Positions 21,961 through 34,412 of a stretch of 64,000 nucleotides of DNA are shown one piece after another. The stretch is from NCBI GenBank assembly GCA_037157565.1, contig JAZHRO010000063.1:159266501-159330500 (forward strand), read 5' to 3'. Source of the stretch: Thalassia testudinum. Its lineage: Eukaryota > Streptophyta > Magnoliopsida > Alismatales > Hydrocharitaceae. The translations under genes and the position numbers were made by a program. The notes beneath the pieces are model-generated. The model saw only the letters and a list, made by a program, of their open reading frames with translations. It was not told the DNA's origin and did no database searches. Numbering within the stretch: position 1 is the stretch's first letter; the number at the start of each line of letters is the position of its first letter.

Positions 21961-23040
21961 CTCGCTAAGAACTCATGGACTTATTTGGGCAAGTTGAAAT
22001 CAATATTCCCCTCCTAGATTCCATCAAGTACATCCCTACCTATGCCAAATTTTTGAAAGACATATGTACTCCAAAAAGGTAGGCTAAGAATCTAGGATTG
22101 GTGGTCCTCTCAAAGACAGTTCACTCCATTATGCAGAGCATGCTGCCTTTGAAGGAAAAGGACCTAGCTGCACCTCTCATTTCGGTTGTCATAAATGACA
22201 TCACTTTTGATCGCGCCCTTCTTGATATAGGAATCTCTATCAATCTTATCCCCATTATTTTATTTGAAGAATTCAAGTTCGGCGAATTAAAACCTGTAGA
22301 GGTTACATTATAGTTAGCCGACTGATCTACCATCAAACCAAAGGGGATTGTCGAGGATATTATCGTCAAGGTCCAGAACTGTCTATTTCCAATTTATTTT
22401 CTGGTCCTTGACATTGAGGTATCTGAAGCTCTGAAAAATGCCCTGATCATCCTTGGAAGACCTTTCCTGGCCAAAACAAAAGCAAATATAGATTGTCATT
22501 CTAGCAAAATGAACATTATCTGCGATAGCAAAACTATTACTTTAGACATCTTCAAAGCTTCTAGGAGGTTCAATGATCATGAATTTTTTGAGGACTGAGA
22601 TGATGAAATGGAAGCAATAGTGAAGGAATCTATGCTAATCCAATCCTGCTCTACTTTGACTACCATTGAAAAAGATTTTATTGATTTAGATTCAGAATTT
22701 GATGACATTGTCGAAGACAATTCAGATCAAATAGAGATTGGCTTTGATTGTCTTGACTTTCCTGAGTTATCACCATACCCTCCCACCCTAATTTCCACCC
22801 TCACTTCACCCGCCCTTGACACCATTACCTATTCTTTCCCCACCCCTCTTCTGGTAAGCCTGGCCTGCATCGGCCAGACTCTCCTCCAAATAATTCCATT
22901 TATTTTGACCCTAATTATCCCCCGTCTATAAATTCTTATCTTTCAAGGGATCTTGAAGAAGCGCTACTTTATCAGGGTTGGAAGGTATCAAATTTTCTCC
23001 ATGATTTTTCCCTGCCCTGCTTGACTTCATGTCCAGTTGA
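21961..23040 (+). pseudogene. pro: D1 protease and conserved C-terminal tail, broken
   Basis: A MDLFGQVEINIPLLDSIKYIP block (about 21973-22035) leads into the aspartic protease. The active-site motif reads LLDIGISIN, with Ile in place of the usual Ala. ILGRPFLAK follows near 22450. The frame 22608-22931 covers the acidic linker; a shifted frame then encodes FDPNYPPSINSYLSRDLEE and VSNFLHDFS, matching D2 at 33090-33220. Coding stops near 23050 and no RT follows. The tail is therefore the C-terminus of the family protein and not the start of pol. Confidence 0.75.
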
Positions 23041-23124
23041 ATGGCATTAAAGACAACCTTGGGTAGGAGTAATCGATGGACAAGACGTCAACAATCATAA
23101 GAAATCACTGTTGTCGGGTTTTTG

Positions 23125-23141
23125 TTCCCGGCAACGGCTCA
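23125..23141 (-). promoter_or_regulatory. Primer-binding site of a minus-strand Athila-like element
   Basis: On the minus strand this reads TGAGCCGTTGCCGGGAA, a degenerate match to the tRNA-Asp primer site. The adjacent plus-strand TG at 23149 would be the LTR end. Its internal region, which should lie to the left, is absent or reduced to a few tens of bases next to D1. Confidence 0.5.
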
Positions 23142-23148
23142 AAAACTA

Positions 23149-25481
23149 TGACTGTCGACTTTCAATTCGTACTTGGGAGGCTATTATTGATATACATTAT
23201 TCTCTAAGTCTAAAAATATTCTTTTATTCTAAAAATATTGATTTTATTTACAAAACGAATGAATGAATTTGATTAATTATTTACAAAAGAATAAGTTGAA
23301 ATGTCTAAAAACATATGTATACAAATAAGCATAAAAAACTATATATAATTACTCTATGTTAATTATGTATAACTACTACAAATAATACCTAAGTATAGGT
23401 ACAAAAATAACTAATTATCTTTAATATACTAAATTATATTAACGTAATATCTATAGTAACATATATTGTATATACAGTAACATATATAAGCGTCGCTAAA
23501 GCCTTAGTAAAATTATATACAACATATAATGCAAAATAGCTATCTATACTAACATATATGCATATATACAGTGATAGATCTAACTGTCACTAAAGGTCTT
23601 GGTTATTCAAATACATCTATAAGAACTCAAACAGCATTTTTACATTACTTATACTATTATTATATACATATATATATTACAGTATATTATTTACATATAA
23701 ATACTTATTTACATTATTTATATACATATGTACTTATACTGTATATGTTATACATATATATACACATACATATATACACACACATAGACAAGGGCAGACA
23801 CGAGACTTAGCCAATTTCAACAGTCTACTCTTCTTCTCTCTTCTCAACACTTAGCCAGATTTAGGGTGTTCTCTCCTCACTTAACTCCGGTTCACCATTC
23901 CTCAACCCAAAAATTGGATTTTTAATGGGAGGCCAACTCATTTTCGTGGGATACACATCACTTTGAAAGGTGGGACCAGACCACTACTAGTGAGCCAGCC
24001 CTAGTTATGTTTAGGTGTATTTATATCCGATTTCAGGCTCTTTATTGGGCCCACACAGGCCCAGCTACAGTGTATGGCTCCCAGCCCATGCACTGTTCAC
24101 ATATTTCATGCTCGTATGCCATATACTCAGATTAGAGAGAGAAGAGAGAGTATGCTTGTTTTGGTGTCCGGCACTTGACGATTGAAGTGCTAGCATCACA
24201 AAATCAATTTATATCACCGAAGTCAGTCTACATCCCACGATGTGGGACTATGCTGAGCGCCTTGTTGGCAATACTGCTGCATGCTAATTTATGCGAAAAT
24301 CGAGATTTTGGCCCTTGATTTGAGGGCATAATTTAGGTTCAATTTTAAAATAAATTATATCAATGTATACATAATTATATAATTACTTTACAAAAATAAG
24401 TTATTTAATTATATAATAAAATTAGTTAAAATTTAATGTTTATATAGTTTAACTTTTAGGTTAATATGTTAATTAAACTATAAATAAATAAATTAATTAT
24501 ACAGTTAACTTTATACAATGTTAATATACATAATAAATTATTTATGATACATTTTTATTACATTTTATACATGTTTAAGTTATATAGATTTAAATACATG
24601 TTTAAGTTAGTTTTACATATAAATAATTTATAAATATCATAATACATTATAAATACAGTATAAATAGGATGAAAATATTTAATATAATATAATACAAATG
24701 TACATCATAAAATACTTCAGTATTAGATTAAATTAATAATTTATTTTATTTTAAGTTAATAAATAACCTAATTAATTTACAAACTTAATTATTTACTGTA
24801 AATATATAATTAAATTAAATTACATGTATTATATAATTCATATTATATAGTTAAATACATATGTATAGTATGAGATATAAATATGTATATATAGATAGGT
24901 TTATAGAATTACTTAGTTTAGTATGTATTTAGTTTATATAAATTAATATCTAATAATACAATAAAGCTATATACATTAAATTATTCTAAATACTTTATAT
25001 ATATATATATAAGTTATATTTATATATTATATGCATATTATACATTATATACATATAGTTTAGGTTTAATTTATATATACAAGTATATACATAGTGTATA
25101 GAGTATTTTTGGGGTTTTTATGAATTTTAGGGTTTTTATAGGTTTAGGGGAGGTAAGAGATGAGAGAGAAAGAATGAGATGAGAAAGAGAGAATTCTCTC
25201 TGTGAATTTTGAAGTTTTTATCTTTTATTAAGTTTCAAGGTATACTAAACCGTAGGCTGCTATGTTCTATCAAGTCGAAGGTTCAGATTCCCTTGAAACT
25301 TGGTATACACCTAGAAATATATTTAATCCTACTCAAGACATCTTTATTTTATTTTTTTGGATTTTTTTAAATTTTTATTTATATATAAGTTAACCCAAGT
25401 TTAGGCCTAAAGAAAGTTTGACACTAGGACCCTAAGCCTAAAAATTCAGTTTAAGAGCTGGAAAGGGTGTTTAAACATCTA
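23149..25481 (-). other. AT-rich region, probable LTR of the minus-strand Athila element
   Basis: 23160-23790 and 24300-25100 are extreme AT-rich stretches with TA dinucleotide runs; 23800-24300 is more mixed and contains a small CATCCCAC...GTGGGAC inverted repeat near 24231. A TTGGGAGGC block close to 23150 resembles the U5 side of the E LTR (CAGGGAGGC). The outer boundary could not be placed. No gene is seen. Confidence 0.35.
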
Positions 25482-25486
25482 AAAAC

Positions 25487-27216
25487 TGTTGGTGCTAGAG
25501 CATTGCGATTGTTTATTTTGATGATAACAAAACACATGTCATTTAACATTTGCACTTGAAGTCTTAGATTTCAGTTTAATAGCAAATGGAGACGTGGTTA
25601 GAGGGAGTTCAAGCTCGCATCCATGGCGGATTGGAGGAGCTTGACAGAGAACAAAGGAGCTTCGCGAGGAGCGATGGCTTGATGAAGGAAGGAGATGAAG
25701 AATAGGATATATTTCCTTTCCTTGTACTCTAAGTATTTTTGTTTCTTTTGTTGCTCTTTATTTTGTTACTTAGATTTATGTTAAAGAGCCTCAAAGAACT
25801 CTTACAGTAGTCGTAGGAACACCTACATAAACCTAGAATACTTAGGTTTTATGTAAAGAACTTAGAAAATCAAACTAGGGATTAAATAGCCTTTTCAGAC
25901 GTCTAATATGAAAATTAGACGTCTGATAAATACTTTTAAGATGTCTGACTGTTGACTCAGACGTCCGATTATGTTTAGGCTAGACTTAGTTCTGTTTGAT
26001 GAAAGTAGATGTCCAGACTTTAGTCCAGATGTCTTAGAAGACGTTTGATGCCTTTGCCAGACATCCAATTAGTGGATCGTTGGCTGCCTAAGTAAACACT
26101 GAAGGAAATGGCTGTTAACCTCGTATCAGACGTCCGTAAAGGACACCAGACGTCTGATACATGACCATTTTGCCTCGGCTGACCCAAAATCTCTTCTCAG
26201 AGATTTTCTAATCGTTGCACTCCCTTGGGAATCCATTTCCACAGAATACTATGTTTCTAGACGTCTAGACATCATTCCAGATGTCCTGTGTGTCGTCTAA
26301 TGCACTTCCACTAGAACCCTGTTTCGATCTGATTCAAGTCAGGAAGAAAACCCATCTATAATCAAACGTTTGACTTTGTTCCCAGACGTCTTAAACTAGT
26401 TTTCCAGACGTCCGATGCTAGGATCAGACGTCTGATAACCCTGTCAGTGTAATGATTAATCCTGATTTTGGCCTAATTTTCTTGGAGCTTGCACCCAACG
26501 GCTATGGAAGCCTTTCAAAGCCTTCCAAAGCCTTCCTAGAACCTCTATAAATAGAGGAGAACTTTTGTCACTCAAATACACACCAAGACACATCCAAGCT
26601 ACATACTTTCCACTCTTTAGTGTCTAAAAGAAGAAGAAGATCATATAGAAGAAAGCTCTTGATCTCCAAGCTTAGTTCTACACCTAGAGATCTTGATTCC
26701 TGTTGCGCACCCGCTCTCTCTCCGTGATTACGAGAGCGATGAAGCGCTATCGCGTGGTTCACGCATCCGCGTCGTCGATGCAGTTCCACCAAAGGGAAGC
26801 ATCCTTACTCCTATAGAAGCTTAGTTTTAGAATATCTTTGTTGGCTCTATAGGATTATTTGTAATTTACTTTGTTATTTGGTTGGGTATTCGTGTTGCGA
26901 ATTCCCGTCTCCTTCGTGAGATAAAATCCTTCTCGTGAAGAGAAGGGGTTTGGGGTACGCTACCATCGTATAAAGTAGCGTGGTTGTAATTGAGGTTGTA
27001 CTACCCTCGTTTAAGTAGTATGTTAGTGGATTTGATCAACTTGGTTGATCGGAAAATCCTAACTCGAGAGGGTTAGGTGGTGGTTTTTACCCGATTTGGG
27101 TTTCCACCTAAAATCATTGTGTATTTTGTGTGATTGTCTATTTTGTGAGGTTATTATAATTTAATTCCATATTTTTATGTCACGCTGATCTCACCCCCTC
27201 CAAGTAGGGATTTACA
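25487..27216 (+). mobile_element. SIRE-type copia solo LTR (F1)
   Basis: It starts TGTTGGTG and ends GGGATTTACA, with perfect five-base target duplications AAAAC at 25482-25486 and 27217-27221. No internal sequence is attached, so it arose by LTR-LTR recombination. The opening, with TTTTGATGATAACAAAACAC, is shared with F2 (44235) and F3 (51080). A TATAAATA box lies near 26546, after an array of AGACGTCT-like palindromes (25896-26440). Length is 1730 bases. Confidence 0.9.
25896..26440 (+). repeat. AGACGTCT palindrome array in F1
   Basis: About fifteen variants of CAGACGTCTGAT are scattered with irregular spacing in the region just before the TATA box. Equivalent arrays lie at 44630-45175 (F2) and 51452-52070 (F3). 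The core contains ACGT, the centre of plant bZIP sites; a regulatory role is inferred. Confidence 0.7.
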
Positions 27217-27221
27217 AAAAC

Positions 27222-29411
27222 ATCCAACAAGCATGTTACAACATTTATGAACATAAAACATACTTTTCTCTTTTAATTCCATTGAAATCTCATTTTGAAC
27301 AGATTTAAACATGAAAGAGCTGAAAATGACCACAAAATAGATTCACCATGTCACTTAAGATCAGATTTAAGCTCAAACACATGTACATGAATACCTGATT
27401 AAACTATTCTAATAGTATACAACATATTAACTACACCATTTCTCAAAATCCCAACTCAAATCCTCTCATTCATGCCAAGTTAGTAGTTGCTGTCAAGTAG
27501 CAGCAGTAGCTTCTGAAATTCAGCAGCAACAACTGCTGTAATTTGATCCAAAATCAGATGTTAAAGCAACAGCCCATACGTCTTAAAACATGCTGTAGCT
27601 ATTGCATCCTCTCATTCATGCCAAGTTAGTAGTTGCTGTCAAGTAGCAGCAGTAGCTTCTGAAATTCAGCAGCAACAACTGCTGTAATTTGATCCAAAAT
27701 CAGATGTTAAAGCAACAACCCATACGTCTTAAAACATGCTGTAGCTATTGCTGCAACCCTTGATGTTGCTGTTCTTACTGTTCCAAGCAAGCAACTCAGA
27801 ATGTAGGGATCCTAGTTCAAACAACAGCTATTAGTTGCTACTTCAATCTTTAGAACAGTAAATAAAATCCATGGAAATCCACTTGAAAACATTCCCAAAT
27901 CCCTACTGGAATCTTTCACATGTCAATCACTCTTTTAACAATCGATTAAAATTGATTTTGGATTTGAAAACCATGTTGCCCAAATGGACTGTTAATCTTG
28001 AATCGCCAAGGTGATATAATCACCTATACTTCTTGCACACCATTAATTGGCGTTTAGGAAGGTTGTGCGATTCTTAAAAAGCAATTGAATCATTGCTAGA
28101 GCCTCAAATCAGTGCAACTGATTCTCCTTGGCTCTAGCTATCGTTAAAGAGCAAAATCTTTGAATCTGGGACATAAATTGGGTATGAACACTATCCTCAG
28201 TAACAACTCTCATTAAAACAGTCCATGCCCATTTCCATTAGTTCAATCAATCAAATATCTGCTCAATTTGATCATTTAAAATCTGATTAAAACATAATTG
28301 CATAAGAAAGATCTTCATTCAATTTCAAAATTTAGATCATTTTCAAATGACCAAATAAGCACAAATCAATGTGCATTGAGGGTGATTGTGGTCGAATGAC
28401 ATGAGTGAGATCACCCTCATGTGGGATTTAAGCACACTATGAATCTAGAAGCTATGGAGCTTTAGATCCATAGTGGCTTTAAGGAATGGATTGGGCCGTG
28501 GATCACAACACGAGGAAAATAGAGAAAATGGAATCGTAAGGTGACGAGGGAGATCAATGATCATGTGCATGGCAGTGGATTCATCTCCTTTAATTTGAAT
28601 TGATCAGAGGAGGTGAGGAATTATCCTAATCTACTAATAAGCTGAACTACAATATCCATGAGTCCAGGTATCTAATCCACTCCTAAGCTAATCTAAACTA
28701 CACTAACTAATACTAAAACTAATCTAGAAAGTAGGAAATCCTAATCTAATCAGACGAATGGGACTTGCGGATCCAAAGCTAGCGGTTGAGGAGGAGGAAA
28801 GGTGAGAGGTCTCCAGCGAGTGAAGAGCCCACAAGAGGAGCTCCAGGGTCATCTCTTGGTGTTGCGAGATCCAACTTGACGAGGAGAAATTGGAGGTGAA
28901 GAATCACGGCCCTATCACAGGCGTGGCAAGTGAAGGGGTTAGGAGTGTTGGAGAGGGAAGAAAGGATCGGCTCAAGAGGTGTAGTGGGGAGTCGATGGCC
29001 TGTGCGTGAGCTCAAGGAGGAGCTTAAGTAGTTGTGCTAGTGGATATGATCACAGTGGAGGTGTGATTAAGCTCCTAAGGCTTGGACAGTGGATGCTGGG
29101 TTCAGAGGAGGGCATGGGCATTCAAATTGAATCTTAGCTGTTAGATCAGATTTGGGGAGGATGGTGAACCTATGCGCAATCGCGAGGGAAGCTTCGATTT
29201 TGATCAGCCGTAGGATGATTGGTGAGGAGAATCAATGACTAAGATTGGATGAGTTCTTCGCGTGAATAGTGCACCCATAGTTGCACCGCAGCTTCAGGTA
29301 TGTTGGGTAATTTGCATGAAGGCCTTTATGGGTGAAGCGGTAGAAGATTTGCTCAGAAACCCATTAGTGGTGAGAATTGATGACAGAGCAGTCCCTGAGG
29401 TGTTGCAAAAA
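27222..29411. other. Unassigned DNA between F1 and D2
   Basis: No convincing gene or element ends are seen. A 146-base tandem duplication lies at 27461-27752. 28780-29010 is a GC-richer stretch whose minus strand has a 78-codon frame without recognised similarity. This DNA was continuous with 41355 before D2 inserted. Confidence 0.3.
27461..27752. repeat. 146-base tandem duplication
   Basis: Two nearly identical copies, 27461-27606 and 27607-27752, start TCCTCTCATTCATGCC. One difference seen is CAACAGCCC versus CAACAACCC. The high identity suggests a recent duplication. Confidence 0.9.
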
Positions 29412-29416
29412 GGTCC

Positions 29417-31648
29417 TGATAGCGATCTTATGTGGTTTGTTAATTAGGTCGTTGTAACGCGTAAAATCGATCAACTCTTAAATTTATATTCCTAGATAGG
29501 GGAGTATCTAGGGTCGTCCAAGGAGGCCAAATGTTTGCAAAAGTGATTCTCTTGCTTGGAATACAAATCTCAACTTTCTTTTTGGTATTTTTTCAATATA
29601 TCATTTTTTTATTTTTTGAATTAAGACAACATGCGAATTGGTGGCGGAAAGGTGATTTACACTTCAAAGTTAAATACTACTTCTAAGTGGCAAGTAGAAC
29701 TTCTCCCTAAGCTCACTCTAGGCAAGTGGGGCCTAGAATAATTAGGGAGGAGTGAAGAATGCTAAAAACAAGCAATTAGAAATGCAAATAAAAAACTACA
29801 AAGAAGGCAACTAGATAAATGAAAAAGTGTTTTACAAAAAAGGTCTAGTAGAGGAATGCTTCTACTACTAGAAAAATTAAAATAAAGAATAGCAAACACA
29901 AATCCTCTAGATAGATGGTGAGGAAGAGGGCTTCTTGCTCCAAGGTTGGTGGCTCCCAAGCTTAAAAAGAATCCTCAAGCTCCTTCCTTGCTGTGCTCTG
30001 CCAAGGTGATGTCCTCCAAGGCAAGCACTAAGGGGGCATGCCTTAAGCTTCTCTCCAAGGGTGGATGTCCACCCTAGGTCCTTCTCCCTTGCCTGGCCGT
30101 CCTCCTTGAAGTGGAAGAGTCCTCCTCCTTGGCGTGGCCCAAGTTGAAGAGAGTGGGGAGAAGAAGGCACCAAAAGGGCTGGTGATGTGCCCTTTTAATC
30201 TCTTTCTCTACTCCTTCTTCTTGGCTGTAGGTATAGGTGGTTTAGGTAGCAAAATATACCAAGGGAGGATGCCCCAAAATGGTGGTAGGTGGTGGGTTTT
30301 TATAGAATAGGAAGGGGGCTAAGGTGACCCTTGAAATGGAGGGCTAGGATGGAGAGATGGAGGTGGTTAAGGATCCAATGGCCAAGGGTGTTTGGCGCCA
30401 CCTTAAGGGCCACCTAAGGGGTGGTTATGGGTGTTGACACCCCTTGATGTTGGCGCCAAAAAGGATTCTAGAAGGTGGTCTAAGTTGGCGCCAAGAAGGG
30501 TTCTAGAAGGAGGGGTAGGTGGATGGCTAAGATGGATTATGTGGGTAGGTGTAGGGTGGATTAAGGGCTGAAAGTTGGCGCCAATATAGAGGTGGTTAGG
30601 GGTAGTTTTTGGCGCCAACTTAGGGTGTCTTTTGGTGGTGATAATGGGGTGAAGGGATGGCTAGGAGGTCGGGCCAACTTGAGTAGGGTAGCTAGCTTAG
30701 GTAGGCTTAAGTTGGTGGAGCTAGCTAGGGTTGAATTTGAAGGTGGTGGATGGCCAAGGAGCTGGTTGCTAGCTAAGCTAAGCTAGCTTAGCTAAAGGTG
30801 GAGTAGAGGAGAAGGTGTTGGAGCTAGGGTTTGGAGGGAGGAGCTGAGGAGGAGAAGTCTGGAGTTGGAGCTGGAGCTGGCTGCTGCTGAAGAGGCTGGC
30901 ATGGAGCTACTCTAGTGGCTTAGCTTGCTAGTTCTTTGCTAGCTGCTAAGCCAAGCTAAAGTAAGCTAGCTTCTACCATAATGAGCTGAGGTGAGCTAGG
31001 TCTGGTGCTCTCGGAGAGAATCAAGCTGGTTGAGGCAGCTAAGGTAGCTTAGCTCAACTAAGTTGAGCTAAGCTAAGTCCCTGGGAGCTGGACTTAAGCT
31101 TCCTGAGCTGGGATGAGTTCTTCTTCAGCTGGCTGGGATTGAGTGGAGCTGGATGTAGCTAGATCTGAGCTGGGGTGAGCTCCTGTCAACTCAGCTGAGC
31201 TAGCTAGAGCTCCCTGTGGACTAGTGGGAGCTGAGATGAGCTAGACTCAGCTAAGTTGAGTTGGATCTGATCTGACTTGAGCTAGGGTGAGCTAAGATGA
31301 ACTCTCTTGAGCTGCCATTCAGCTGAGATTAGCTGAATGGAGCTGCGATGAGCTAACCCTAGTTCAAGTGAGCTAGGTTCCAGCTGTGGTGAGCTGGATC
31401 AAGCTGAGTTCCAGCGAGTCTGGGCTTCTCCTTCACCATTTGCCTTCTTGAGTGCTAGGGTTTTAGGGATCTGTATATCTGTACATCCCTAACACTCACA
31501 AAAACATATTAAAAAGACAACAAAAAATGCAATGCATGCCTAACCTAATTTATGCCTAAATGTAGCCCAAAAACCCGTTTACGGAGCAAAATCCTAAGAG
31601 CTAGGTTTGTTTTAATGCATAAGAATGATGATAAACTGGCGTTTATCA
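29417..31648 (-). mobile_element. 3' LTR of D2
   Basis: On the minus strand it starts TGATAAACGCCAG at 31648 and ends GATCGCTATCA at 29417; length is 2232 bases. The first 20 bases form an 8-base inverted repeat (TGATAAAC/GTTTATCA). The TATAAAA box lies at about 30298-30304. An AGCT-dense domain occupies 30655-31420. Confidence 0.9.
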
Positions 31649-32132
31649 CACCCCCATGCTTATCTTTTGATAGTCTCTTAGCAAAACTTTAATTTTTTGG
31701 AAAACAAATTTTTTTGGGAAATCTAATTTTTTTGACTTTTGAGAAGAAAAAGAGAATAAGGGACCTTGGTAGATTAGAACACAAAGGTATGGGATTTGTT
31801 AAAGATAAACATCGAGATTTGTTTTTGAATTCAATCATTAGACAGAACGGGATCAATATATCCTTCAGAAAATTCACAAATTAACCCCCTGTTAATTTAG
31901 ATGACTTGAAATGTTTATTTTTAGGATTTTTCTGGCTCATGAATCTGATTCGTAACTTGCAAAATCCTTTAAAACCTTGTGTCTATGCTTGTGAAAAGCC
32001 AACATTTATAAGGGTGTGTTAATTTATTTATTACTTTTTTTTTTCTCCCCCATGCTTATTTTTAGCTTAGTCTTACAACAGATGTGTCGGGATCATCATT
32101 CCCGTTACCATTCCTCGAGAGGGCTCTGGCGC

Positions 32133-32153
32133 CAGTACTTCGGGATAACACTA
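32133..32153 (-). repeat. ATCTCRA-type hairpin in D2
   Basis: Minus strand stem TAGTGTT, loop ATCCCGA, stem AGTACTG; all seven positions pair if G-U is allowed. A second, more degenerate copy lies about 100 bases earlier in the element (plus-strand 32234-32259). Confidence 0.6.
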
Positions 32154-32774
32154 TCCATGACACCACCCAGGAGCTCACAACCTAAAAACACGATGCGGTG
32201 TAAAGAGACACTCCAAGCAAACTCAAGCTCTTGCTCCGACACTATAGGTAGAGCACCGTCCAAAACACTTGAGCTGCTAAAATGTGCTTTAATGCTCCAT
32301 CTAAAGATATGAAATATAGATATGGAGCAGCGTCGAGGCGGTAACATGTTGACATCGCGTCCTCAAAGGAGGTATTTTCCTCCTTCTCGACGGTGGGAAC
32401 TCAAACCAATGATCTGCTTCAGACTTTTACTAAGTCCAAACAAGGGAGTTTTTCAAATTTTTAATTATTTTTAGGTGTTGGCTTGTGTGTGAAAATTGAC
32501 ACAAGAAGTTTCTCACGACACGCAAGTTTTTGAATCAGAAACTAAGTCAAATACTTTCTGTATTACAAAATAGGATCAAGTCACCTGAACTATCATGAGT
32601 TCAGGTGGAATTTTAGAGAAGGATATCTGATCTAGTCTAAAATAGACCCTGAAATTCTAATGATCAGATCCATGTCCTCATCCTTAGTTTGTTAAAGATT
32701 AAATCCCATTGTACTAAAAGTGAATTTTTCGACCTTATTCCTGATTTCAAAATTTTTCCTCAAAAGGTTTTCAA

Positions 32775-32775
<1 letters not shown>

Positions 32776-32822
<47 letters not shown>
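32776..32822. repeat. ATT trinucleotide microsatellite
   Basis: About fifteen ATT units lie within the D2 3' untranslated region. Confidence 0.95.
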
Positions 32823-33079
32823 GGGTATGCAAGCAGGAAATAAATTAAAGAAAAATTGCATGTTTTTAGGTTTTGAACAACCTAAATCTATCGTCAAAAT
32901 TTAAAAACACCCCCCCATGCTTAAGATATGCCATGTCCTCATGCATTAGGAGGGAAAAGGGATCACCTTAGTGAAGAACGGTCGGGTTTAGGATGAACAA
33001 AACTTGGAAAAAAAAGGAAAAAGGGAAAGCAAGAAAAAATGATGGGTTACCTCCCATCCAGTGCTATCTTTTACGCCAT

Positions 33080-34230
33080 TCAGTCGGGCATGAAGGTATG
33101 CACGGAAGACGTAAAATCATGTAAATAATTGGACACTTGGATGCCCGCAAAAAAGGTGTCTTCTTCTAGATCCCTAGAAAATTGATTAGAAATAATATTG
33201 GGATCAAAGTTGGATGGAAAATGATAAGTGTAGCCCGAGTCTGGCCATGGTTTTAAATCAGGTTGGATGCCAAACTCGGGCGGGGTTGGTGGCAGGTCCG
33301 TAAGAAAGGAGTCGGGGAAGGAATGGTGAGGATTGGGGGAAGTTAGTGTGGAAAAATTAGGTGCGTGAATAGTGGGTGGGTTAGGGGGGTATCAGGAATA
33401 AATTTAGGGTCAAGACAAGTTTCCAGATCACAGATTTCGCCGACCACTGATTCTGAATCAGAGTCCTCAAAAAATTGTGGTCAGTAAGGGTATCTATTAA
33501 CATTGTCTCCTCCACCATATTGGAAATTTCAGTATCTGAGTCCTCAAAGAAGTTATCATCATGGAATCTCTTGGAGGATTTGAAAATATCTAAAGGGAGA
33601 GTTTGTCCTGCACAAGTGATATCCATTTTTCTTGTGTGGCAATTGATATTTGCCTTTGCAGTGGCCAAAAAAGGGCGTCCAAGGATTATTGGGGAGTCCA
33701 GTAATGATTCAGGTGCCTCAATGTCAAGAACCAGAAAGTCTGCAGGGAAGACACAATTCTTGACCTTGACTAAATCATCCTCGATAATCCCACGAGGTTT
33801 GATTGTGGATCGGTCGGCTAATTGCAGGGTAACCTCGACGGGTTTTAATTCCCCGATCTGAAATTCTTCGAATAAACTCGTGGGAATAATATTAACTGAG
33901 GCACAAAGATCAAGGAGGGCACGATTAAATGTAGTGTCATCAATAATTACAGAAATTAAAGGCACCCCCGGATCTTTCATCTTAGGAGGCAGTTTACTCT
34001 GTATGACAGAGCTTACTGTATCCGAAAGATGCACCTGTCCTAGATTTTTGGCTTGCCTTTTAGGAGTACAAATCTTCTTCAAAAATTTAGCATAGGCAGG
34101 TATATATTTGATGGCATCTAGGAGAGGAATATTGATATGAACTTGCCCAAAAAGATCCATGAGTTCTTCTGTAGTGGGCTCAGATTTCTTTTTTTTTTTG
34201 TTGGTGGTAGGGAGGAGAGCTTATGGAAAA
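33080..34230 (-). pseudogene. pro: D2 protease and conserved tail
   Basis: The open frame 34160-33381 (259 codons) starts MDLFGQVHINIPLLD and carries the aspartic protease: active-site motif LLDLCASVN (Cys in place of the usual Gly), LQLADRS, VFPADFLVLD and ILGRPFLATAKA. The frame is continuous with gag through two stop codons (TAG at about 34410, TAA at about 34220). After a frameshift near 33400, a tail with FDPN, FSRDLEE and VSNYLHDFT ends at a TGA at 33080-33082. D1 has the same tail. The changed glycine of the active-site turn probably abolishes activity in this copy. Confidence 0.85.
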
Positions 34231-34412
34231 GGGATAGGAATCTTGACTTGAGATTTTGGTATTTCTTTTTCTTCCTGATGGGGAGGTAGGGAGTCAATTT
34301 GCACAGGTATTTCACCAGGTTTGTGTGAAGGCCCGAGGTTAGTGGTGGTTTTCCCACTCCTCAAAGTAACTGCATGTGCAGTCGGATTATTATTTGGAGG
34401 AGGTGGGGAGGC

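Larger units (their letters stand above)
16363..23100 (+). mobile_element. Family D Athila-like retrotransposon, copy D1, 3' end missing
   Basis: It consists of a 5' LTR (16363-18430), a tRNA-Asp-type primer site, a leader, gag, protease and the conserved tail region, ending near 23100. The GGTAACCC-like block that follows the coding region in other copies is recognisable as GGGTAGGAGTAATC (about 23060). RT, RNase H and integrase are absent, exactly as in copy D2. The 3' untranslated region and 3' LTR have been lost where another element's primer site appears at 23125. Confidence 0.8.
31649..33079 (-). other. 3' untranslated region of D2
   Basis: Reading down the minus strand: a GGGAGGTAACCCATC block (33042-33056), the internal polypurine block (32943-32908), an ATT microsatellite (32776-32822), two hairpin copies (about 32234-32259 and 32133-32153) and the terminal polypurine tract GCATGGGGGTG (31649-31659). 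The same order occurs at 41700-43118 and in element A. Confidence 0.75.

Noticed and set aside
25245..25310. tRNA-like stretch with a GGTTCAGATTCC B-box-like motif
   Set aside because: No A-box at the right distance, no cloverleaf, and the surrounding inverted similarity (TTTCAAGGTATAC / CTTGAAACTTGGTATAC) explains the pattern better.
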